From: Gammaproteobacteria bacterium
GTDB taxonomy: Bacteria; Pseudomonadota; Gammaproteobacteria; Enterobacterales; Alteromonadaceae
DNA: 11,277 nucleotides
Reading direction: 5' to 3'
Assembly (NCBI GenBank): GCA_027484495.1
Contig: JAIXSW010000062.1
Span: 1-11,277, forward strand
Under the pieces are notes generated by a model. That model searched no databases. It was not told where the DNA came from and saw only the letters and a list, made by a program, of their open reading frames with translations. The first letter of the stretch is position 1. Each line of letters begins with the position of its first letter. Made by a program: the position numbers and the translations under genes. This document shows, piece after piece, positions 6,774 to 11,277 of this stretch.

Positions 6774-7742
6774 TCAGAGCTGGTGCAGTAGCCAGGCCCA
6801 AAGCGGCAGCGTGATAAAACTCAACAGTAGCCCGAAGCCGACCAATGCCGCGACCAGCCGTGGCGCCAGACCGGCCATCATTGCAATAGCGCCGGCCGAG
6901 ATCATCGGTGGCATCGCCGCCTCAAACACTGAGACTTGCACTGCTTTGCCAGACAATCCCAGCAGCAGGGTACCCGCCAGCACGATCAGCGGCATCAGCA
7001 GCAGTTTAATACCAAGGCCGCTGAGCAGCGGGGACAACCGCTCGCCTGCCAAAGAAAACTTCAGCTGAAAACCCACGGCAAACATAATCAGCGGCACCAG
7101 GGTGCCCGCCAGATTATCCAGCGTCGTTTGCAGCAGTGGCGGATAAGTCCAGGATTTCAGCAGTAAACCTGCCAGCAACGCCAGAAAGGGCGGAAAGGTC
7201 AGAATGCGCATCGCCATGGCCGCAGCTGACACTTTCTGTGCGGTCTGACTGCGACCGTCCGGGCCAATCTGTGCGGTGCCATAGATTGCTGCCAAGATTG
7301 TTGACCAGGTCGCCAGCGCGACAAAAGAACCGACTTGGTCATAAATCATTGCATAAGGCAGCCAGTCGCCACCAAACAGCGCTTCAATCATCGGGAAGCC
7401 CAGAAACGACGTATTGCCGAGTGGCAGCACAATCAGCAGCGCGACGATGATATCGCGTGACCAGCGCAGCAGACGCCCCAGCGCTAAGATCAGCGCACTG
7501 ACCAGCAATAACAAAATCCATGGCACCAACGCCGGGATCAACAAATCCCAGGAAAAATGCAATGCAGGGATTTTCTGCAGCACCAGCGCCGGTAGCGCGA
7601 CATACATGACAAATGTATTCAGCACGACCGGGGTTTCGGTCGGGAATTTCGGCACCCGGCGCATGGCAAAGCCAAGGCTCAGGTAAATCAGGATCAGGAT
7701 AAAATTGTCCAAGGTGCAACAAATCTCAGCGAAGAAAACCAC
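6774..7742 (-). CDS. AEC-family transporter (auxin efflux carrier-like)
   Basis: This is an inner-membrane secondary carrier of the auxin efflux carrier family, whose bacterial members move malonate, malate or other small acids. The 322-residue frame is mostly hydrophobic, with about ten membrane segments in two halves. Family-like stretches are LNTFVMYVALPALVLQKIP near the N terminus, LPLGNTSFLGFPMIEALFG in the middle, and a C-terminal half with VFEAAMPPMISAGAIAMMAG. The start is uncertain: GTG at 7742 has only a weak GAG upstream. TTG at 7712 would begin LDNFILILIYLSLGF, where family members typically start, giving 312 residues; it also lacks a strong ribosome site. The gene lies 39 bases after the GIY-YIG gene on the same strand, so the two may be co-transcribed. 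No terminator is visible at its 3' end. The substrate is unknown. Confidence 0.88.
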   Translation of the reverse strand: MVFFAEICCTLDNFILILIYLSLGFAMRRVPKFPTETPVVLNTFVMYVALPALVLQKIPALHFSWDLLIPALVPWILLLLVSALILALGRLLRWSRDIIVALLIVLPLGNTSFLGFPMIEALFGGDWLPYAMIYDQVGSFVALATWSTILAAIYGTAQIGPDGRSQTAQKVSAAAMAMRILTFPPFLALLAGLLLKSWTYPPLLQTTLDNLAGTLVPLIMFAVGFQLKFSLAGERLSPLLSGLGIKLLLMPLIVLAGTLLLGLSGKAVQVSVFEAAMPPMISAGAIAMMAGLAPRLVAALVGFGLLLSFITLPLWAWLLHQL

Positions 7743-7781
7743 AGGCTCTGCAGGCAGATTAGCGGTTTTAGCCAGTCTTGC

Positions 7782-8156
7782 CTATGCGACTTCGGTGGAA
7801 GCTGTTGTCATTGCGGTTACTGCTGTCGCAGGCTCTGACGTGGATTGCAGCCATTCCGGTTGCCAGTTGCCGCTGATCAGCCGTTCTTTATCGGTCTTTT
7901 TCAGTTGCTTCAGCTGATACTCCAGCACGCTGGCGTGGCTGCGGTTGTGAGCCGGAAACAGCCAGACCAGCTGCAGCGGGCCTTTGCCACGCAAGGCGCG
8001 GGAGCCACCGGTCAGTTCGCCCTGATGCTGGCGCAGACGGCGCTGCGGATCGGTTGAAATCCCGGTATAGAGATTGCCGGCCGCGGTGCGCAGCACATAG
8101 AGCTGCCACTGAGTGTTCGGCAGCGGGTCTGTTTCTGCTATAATCGCGCTCTGCAA
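7782..8156 (-). CDS. Small GIY-YIG nuclease-domain protein, YhbQ/UPF0213-like
   Basis: This is a single GIY-YIG domain protein, close to E. coli YhbQ. The family folds like a structure-specific nuclease, and its cellular role is poorly known. The GIY and YIG elements read LYVLRT and LYTGIS. They are followed by the arginine-bearing helix DPQRRLRQHQ, the family block GSRALRGKGPLQLVW and the metal-binding glutamate in VLEYQLKQLKKTDKERL. A low-complexity tail rich in Thr, Ala and Ser (TAVTAMTTASTEVA) ends the protein. I prefer the TTG at 8156, because AGGAG (8162-8166 on the complement) lies five bases before it; this gives 124 residues. An upstream in-frame TTG at 8198 would overlap the start of rhlE by six bases. 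There is no ATG that keeps the whole domain. It is divergent from rhlE and upstream of the AEC carrier. Confidence 0.85.
   Translation of the reverse strand: MQSAIIAETDPLPNTQWQLYVLRTAAGNLYTGISTDPQRRLRQHQGELTGGSRALRGKGPLQLVWLFPAHNRSHASVLEYQLKQLKKTDKERLISGNWQPEWLQSTSEPATAVTAMTTASTEVA
8116..8144 (+). promoter_or_regulatory. Extended -10 promoter for rhlE
   Basis: TATAAT (8139-8144) is a perfect -10 hexamer. It is preceded by TGC, giving the extended -10 form TGNTATAAT. The best -35 at 17-base spacing is TTCGGC (8116-8121), a poor match that the extended -10 would compensate. Transcription would start near 8151, leaving a leader of about 42 bases before rhlE. The promoter lies within the 5' coding part of the opposing GIY-YIG gene. 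Confidence 0.7.
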
Positions 8157-8192
8157 TTGTGCTCCTGCATTTTGGTTGTTCGTTGAGGTGTT

Positions 8193-9479
8193 ATGCAATT
8201 TACCGATTTGGCCCTGGCGCCGTCTATTTTAGCGGCCATCGCCGAGCAAGGCTATCAAACGCCAACGCCGATTCAGCAACAAACTATTCCATTGATTTTA
8301 CAAGGTAAAGACGTCTTAGGTGGTGCCCAGACCGGCACCGGTAAAACCGCGGCTTTCACCTTACCGATTTTACAAAAACTGATTGCCAGCACCACGCCGC
8401 TAGTAGCAAAACAGGTGCGCTGTCTGATTCTAACACCGACGCGCGAACTGGCGCAGCAAGTGGCTGATAACGTCGCGGCTTATGCGCGGCATCTGAGCCT
8501 GAAAACTGCAGTGTTTTATGGTGGGGTATCGGTTAATCCGCAGCTGGAGCAGGCGGCTGGCGGCCTCGATATTCTGATTGCAACGCCCGGGCGATTACTG
8601 GACCATTTACATCAGCAAAGCATCAGCCTGTATCAGCTCGAAGTACTGGTGCTGGATGAGGCCGACCGCATGCTGGATATGGGCTTTATCCACGATATCC
8701 GCCGCATTATGGCGAAACTGCCGGCACAGCGTCAGACCCTGTTTTTCTCCGCCACCTTCTCAGCTGAGATTAAAACACTGGCAGATTCATTACTGAATAA
8801 CCCGGTGCTGGTTGAAGTGGCCAAAGCCAACTCTACTGCAGCAGGTGTCGAGCAGCTGGCGTATCGGGTGGATTCACAGCGTAAGCGCGAATTGATTTCT
8901 GAAGTCATCGGCAAAAAGAACTGGCAGCAGGTGCTGATTTTCAGCCGCACGAAGTTTGGTGCTGACCGCTTAAGTAAACAGCTGCAGCTCGATGGCATTG
9001 ATGCACAGGCCATTCATGGCGATAAAAGCCAGGGCCATCGCACTAAGGTGTTGCAGGATTTTAAAGAAGGCAAAGTCCGGGTGCTGGTCGCGACTGACAT
9101 TGCTGCACGTGGTCTTGATATTGAAGAGCTGCCGATAGTGGTCAATTTTGATTTACCGCATCAGGCCGAAGACTATGTGCATCGTATTGGCCGCACCGGC
9201 CGGGCAGGCAATATTGGCCTTGCCGTGACGCTGGTGACTCCAGACGATTTGCCGATGCTCAAAGAGATTGAGGTGTTGACCAAGCAGGTGATCCCGCAAC
9301 AGGTCTTTCCCGGCTACGAACACGACCCGCGATTTAATCACTCCAGTAAAGGCACCCATAAATCCGCCGATGAGCAGGAAGAGATAAAACTGAAGAAAAA
9401 ACTGTCCAATAACCGCAAACTGTCGCAGGAAAAATCGCGCTTACGCGCTGAATTGACTGGTAAAAAACGCCCGCGTTAA
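8193..9479 (+). CDS. rhlE: ATP-dependent DEAD-box RNA helicase RhlE
   Basis: RhlE-type helicases unwind short RNA duplexes with ATP in the cytoplasm and act in ribosome maturation and RNA turnover, often at low temperature. The 428 residues hold the complete set of motifs: Q motif GYQTPTPIQQQTIP (20-33), Walker A AQTGTGKT (45-52), PTRELAQQ, TPGRLLD, DEAD (155-158), SAT (186-188), LIFSRTKFGADRL, ATDIAARGLDI and HRIGRTGRAG (from 330). The N terminus is close to E. coli RhlE. The C-terminal tail is basic and charged (KKKLSNNRKLSQEKSRLRAE), likely for RNA contact, but short and without an RGG-rich extension. The ATG at 8193 has GAGG (8185-8188) four bases upstream. A strong extended -10 promoter and an overlapping terminator mark it as a single-gene unit. 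Another DEAD-box subfamily is possible but less likely. Confidence 0.93.
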   Translation: MQFTDLALAPSILAAIAEQGYQTPTPIQQQTIPLILQGKDVLGGAQTGTGKTAAFTLPILQKLIASTTPLVAKQVRCLILTPTRELAQQVADNVAAYARHLSLKTAVFYGGVSVNPQLEQAAGGLDILIATPGRLLDHLHQQSISLYQLEVLVLDEADRMLDMGFIHDIRRIMAKLPAQRQTLFFSATFSAEIKTLADSLLNNPVLVEVAKANSTAAGVEQLAYRVDSQRKRELISEVIGKKNWQQVLIFSRTKFGADRLSKQLQLDGIDAQAIHGDKSQGHRTKVLQDFKEGKVRVLVATDIAARGLDIEELPIVVNFDLPHQAEDYVHRIGRTGRAGNIGLAVTLVTPDDLPMLKEIEVLTKQVIPQQVFPGYEHDPRFNHSSKGTHKSADEQEEIKLKKKLSNNRKLSQEKSRLRAELTGKKRPR

Positions 9480-9489
9480 GCGGGTTTTT
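9462..9489. terminator. Bidirectional terminator between rhlE and the GNAT gene
   Basis: CCCGC (9470-9474) pairs with GCGGG (9480-9484) around a GTTAA loop. T5 (9485-9489) follows on the plus strand. On the minus strand a two-base gap is followed by T6 (complement of 9462-9467). The rhlE stop TAA (9477-9479) lies in the loop. The genes on either side converge here, so the hairpin probably ends both transcripts. The stem is short but GC-only. Confidence 0.75.
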
Positions 9490-9502
9490 GGTATTTCACG
9501 GA

Positions 9503-10024
9503 CTAATCGTCGTGTGGTTGTAGCGGCGTCGGCAGTGTCAGCTGATAAAACGCCAGATCGAGCCAACGACCGAATTTAAAGCCAGCTTGTTTAATCGTGC
9601 CACTGTGAACAAAACCGAGCTTCTGATGCAGTGCAATACTGCCGCTGTTATCCGCATCAATACCACCAATCAATAAGTGATAACCCTGGGTTTTTGCCGC
9701 TTCAATCAGCAATTGCAGCATCTGCTGGCCGAGGCCTTTGCCCTGATGGTCCGGATGCACATACACCGAATGCTCCACCGAGTATTTAAACGCCGGAAAA
9801 GCCCGAAAAGTGCCATAACTGCCAAAAGCCAGCAGCGTGCCGTCGTCGGCTTTCATGCCGATGACGGGGAAGTTACCGGCGCTTTTATTGGCAAACCACT
9901 GTTGCATGGTTGCCATAGTGCGGGGTTTGTATTCATACAGTGCCGTGGTGTGCAAAATGGCGTGGTTGAAGATCTCGAGGATCTGCGCCGCTTCGGACTC
10001 AAACTGACACTGAATAATCTGCAT
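9503..10024 (-). CDS. GNAT N-acetyltransferase, phosphinothricin/methionine-sulfoximine type (MnaT-like)
   Basis: Proteins of this GNAT subfamily (Pat, MnaT/YncA) transfer acetyl from acetyl-CoA to the amino group of amino-acid-like substrates such as phosphinothricin, methionine sulfoximine or methionine sulfone. The 173 residues show EIFNHAILHTTALYEYKPRT at the N terminus, substrate-site-like FRAFPAFKYSVEHSVYVHPD, and the acetyl-CoA loop HQGKGLGQQML (from residue 93). GGIDADNSGSIALHQKLGF and the family C terminus KFGRWLDLAFYQLTL follow. The match to E. coli MnaT is clear by eye. The start is ATG at 10024, with a weak AGCGAG upstream. It follows ppiC by 23 bases on the same strand, so the two probably share a transcript. 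It converges on rhlE, with a shared terminator. The true substrate is not known; detoxification of an amino-acid analogue is a family-based guess. Confidence 0.9.
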   Translation of the reverse strand: MQIIQCQFESEAAQILEIFNHAILHTTALYEYKPRTMATMQQWFANKSAGNFPVIGMKADDGTLLAFGSYGTFRAFPAFKYSVEHSVYVHPDHQGKGLGQQMLQLLIEAAKTQGYHLLIGGIDADNSGSIALHQKLGFVHSGTIKQAGFKFGRWLDLAFYQLTLPTPLQPHDD

Positions 10025-10047
10025 GCATGACTCGCTTTGACTGCGCT

Positions 10048-10326
10048 TTATGCGCGATACAAGGTTTTAATCAGGTGGAAGCCAAACTGGGTTTTCACCG
10101 GGCCGTGCACTTCCAGGACAGGCTTTTTGAAGACAACTTCGTCAAAGGCTTTCACCATCTGACCCGGTCTGAACTCACCAAGATCTCCACCTTTTTTGCC
10201 GGAAGGACATAATGAATGTTTCTTCGCAAGATCCTGAAAATTGGCGCCTTTGGCCAGTTGTTTTCTCAGTTGTTCCGCTTCTTCCTGGGTCTTGACCAGG
10301 ATATGACATGCGCAGGCTTTGGCCAT
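10048..10326 (-). CDS. ppiC: Parvulin-type peptidyl-prolyl cis-trans isomerase PpiC
   Basis: PpiC (Par10) is a small cytoplasmic parvulin that speeds cis-trans isomerisation of peptide bonds before proline. The 92 residues are a bare catalytic domain, matching E. coli PpiC (93 residues) almost block for block: ACHILVKTQEEAEQL, KKHSLCPSGKKGGDLGEF, PGQMVKAFDEVVF and TQFGFHLIKTLYR. The active-site residues are present: H8, C40, M57, F61 and H84. The ATG at 10326 is chosen because AGGAG lies eight bases upstream. A GTG six codons further up overlaps that ribosome site and is unlikely. There is no signal peptide. It leads a likely two-gene unit with the GNAT gene and is divergent from the DUF885 gene. 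Confidence 0.95.
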   Translation of the reverse strand: MAKACACHILVKTQEEAEQLRKQLAKGANFQDLAKKHSLCPSGKKGGDLGEFRPGQMVKAFDEVVFKKPVLEVHGPVKTQFGFHLIKTLYRA

Positions 10327-10542
10327 ATTGAGTACTCCTACCACTTAAATTGAGCAGCTCTGCCTTCCTGGGCGGACCTTTTGCATTGGGCGCGTAGTTT
10401 AATCGAAATTCACGACGAAAAAAACCTGCTAATCGGACCTGTTTGGTTGTGTTTTTTTTCAGCAGTTGCAGGTATGGTGAACGCTGTTGCTGACATTAAT
10501 GTTTAAGCAATTGTTTTGTAAAAATAAAAAAGGGGAACACTG
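10327..10542. other. Divergent intergenic region between ppiC and the DUF885 gene
   Basis: These 216 bases must hold promoters for both directions, but neither is obvious. On the minus strand TAAACT (10397-10402 region) is a possible ppiC -10 with a GC-rich discriminator, lacking a good -35. An A7 run (10418-10424) and a T8 run (10452-10459) may bend the DNA or act as upstream elements. On the plus strand the AT-rich stretch 10487-10530 is the likely control region for the DUF885 gene. AGGGG (10531-10535) is its ribosome site. I see no gene, tRNA or convincing terminator here. Confidence 0.5.
10487..10510. repeat. Nested inverted repeat upstream of the DUF885 gene
   Basis: The perfect 10-base palindrome ACATTAATGT (10493-10502) is flanked by an outer inverted pair, TTGCT (10487-10491) and AGCAA (10506-10510). 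The spacers are unequal at one and three bases. It ends 32 bases before the ATG, where a promoter or operator would be expected. It may bind a dimeric regulator. The AT-rich context makes chance a real alternative. Confidence 0.35.
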
Positions 10543-11277
10543 ATGTGGAAATGGTTTGGACGTTTGTTATTGCTGGCGGTGTTGGCGCTGGCTGCTTTCC
10601 TGGTGAATGCGATTTGGTTTAAACCGGTCTCCAGTCGGGTGTTTTACGAGCGGGTTTTTCTCGAGTTTGGCTTGCAGAGCCCGGAATTGTTGAGTCAGTT
10701 ACGCCTGCTCGAAGGATTGGGGATCCGTGGCCATAATGCCGAACTGGATGACCGCTCGCAGGCCAGTGGCGACAAACAGTTCGCCAAACTGAAGGCAGAT
10801 CTGGCGACATTGCGCAGTTACAACCGCGACGGGATGACGGATGCAGAGAAACTGAACTACGACATGCTGGAATGGTTTATGGCGCATCAGGCCGAAGGCG
10901 AAAAGTGGCGCTACCACGATTACCCGGTCAATCAGTTATTTGGTGTGCAGAGCATGATGCCGCGCTTTATGGTCAATACACGTCAGCTCAAAGACAAAAC
11001 GGACGCAGAGCAATATATCAGCCGGTTGCAGCAGTTTGACCGGGTCTTTGGCCAGGTGGTGGAAGATTTAAATATCCGCGCTGCCAAAGGCGTGGTTCCG
11101 CCGCGTTTTGTACTGGAGAAAGTGCTGAACGAAGTACAAGGGCTCACCTCCGGCGCAGTTGACCAGCAGCTGCTATATACACACTTCACCACTGCAATCG
11201 CAAAAATTGACGGTCTGACTGAAGCTGACCGCACTCAACTGACGACTCAGGTCAAAGCAGCTATTGAGCAATCAGTG
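10543..11277 (+). CDS. DUF885-family protein, N-terminal part, 3' end missing
   Basis: The frame runs open from ATG 10543 to the window edge (245 codons), and the family is usually near 600 residues, so less than half is seen. AGGGG (10531-10535) lies seven bases before the ATG. The N terminus is a basic start (MWKWFGR) then a hydrophobic helix (LLLLAVLALAAFLVNAIWF), an anchor or signal peptide that would place the rest in the periplasm. Following blocks fit DUF885: LKADLATLRSYNRDGMTDAE, KLNYDMLEWFM, YHDYPVNQLFGVQSMMPRFM, DAEQYISRLQQFDRVFG and GVVPPRFVLEKVL. DUF885 proteins resemble metallopeptidases in their C-terminal half, with an HExxH-type motif, but that part is outside the window. Function is therefore unassigned; a secreted or membrane-bound hydrolase is the family-based guess. 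Confidence 0.85.
   Translation, partial: MWKWFGRLLLLAVLALAAFLVNAIWFKPVSSRVFYERVFLEFGLQSPELLSQLRLLEGLGIRGHNAELDDRSQASGDKQFAKLKADLATLRSYNRDGMTDAEKLNYDMLEWFMAHQAEGEKWRYHDYPVNQLFGVQSMMPRFMVNTRQLKDKTDAEQYISRLQQFDRVFGQVVEDLNIRAAKGVVPPRFVLEKVLNEVQGLTSGAVDQQLLYTHFTTAIAKIDGLTEADRTQLTTQVKAAIEQSV

Noticed and set aside
7136..7722. Several open frames of 70-112 codons on both strands within the AEC carrier gene.
   Set aside because: They coincide with a clear membrane carrier and show no motif of their own.
8226..8258. Possible minus-strand promoter for the GIY-YIG gene inside rhlE (TAAAAT and TTGATA on the complement).
   Set aside because: The spacing is 21 bases, too long for a standard promoter; the real one was not identified.
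10426..10459. Possible terminator ending in the T8 run of the ppiC-DUF885 gap.
   Set aside because: Only a four-base AACC/GGTT stem with an 18-base loop precedes the T tract, too weak, and no plus-strand gene ends there.
10619..11234. Three reverse-strand frames of 63-83 codons opposite the DUF885 gene.
   Set aside because: The plus-strand DUF885 frame is uninterrupted to the window edge with a good start and ribosome site; the reverse frames have no recognisable features.
1..11277. A defence system, CRISPR array, prophage, transposon or integron.
   Set aside because: No spaced repeats, transposase, integrase, toxin-antitoxin pair or terminal repeats were found. The GIY-YIG gene is a YhbQ-like housekeeping protein, not a homing endonuclease in an intron.

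Overview
This window looks like ordinary chromosomal DNA from a marine or aquatic gammaproteobacterium. The best guess is the Alteromonadales or the Rheinheimera/Alishewanella branch. That placement is inferred from protein similarity recalled from memory (an Mpl-UbiX neighbourhood, a PanP-type pyridoxal aspartate decarboxylase, YadG/YadH, RhlE and PpiC very like the enterobacterial proteins) and was not tested by a search. Ten genes are complete and two are cut by the window edges. I see no rRNA, tRNA, CRISPR array, insertion sequence, phage gene or integration site.

Layout, left to right. Positions 1-1245 hold the 3' part of mpl (peptidoglycan recycling), closed by a strong terminator. Then come ubiX (prenylated-FMN synthesis, serving ubiquinone synthesis) and an overlapping ATPase/permease pair of the YadG/YadH ABC-2 type. 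After a 207-base gap lies panP, which should make beta-alanine for pantothenate and coenzyme A, closed by a near-ideal hairpin terminator. A membrane-anchored M28 metallopeptidase follows. On the minus strand are an AEC-family carrier and, upstream of it, a small YhbQ-like GIY-YIG protein. The DEAD-box helicase gene rhlE is divergent from these, and its likely promoter lies inside the GIY-YIG coding region. A terminator that works in both directions separates rhlE from a convergent pair, ppiC followed by a GNAT acetyltransferase. A 216-base divergent intergenic region then leads to a membrane-anchored DUF885-family protein that runs off the right edge.

The genes do not form one pathway; this is a mosaic of housekeeping and accessory metabolic genes in short transcription units. 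I found no convincing new multi-gene system. The items most worth a second look are small: candidate operator palindromes in front of yadG, panP and the DUF885 gene, the tight rhlE/GIY-YIG overlap, two terminators that carry a stop codon in their loop, alternative hairpins in the ubiX leader, and a five-unit ACG repeat in the Mpl ATP-binding loop.
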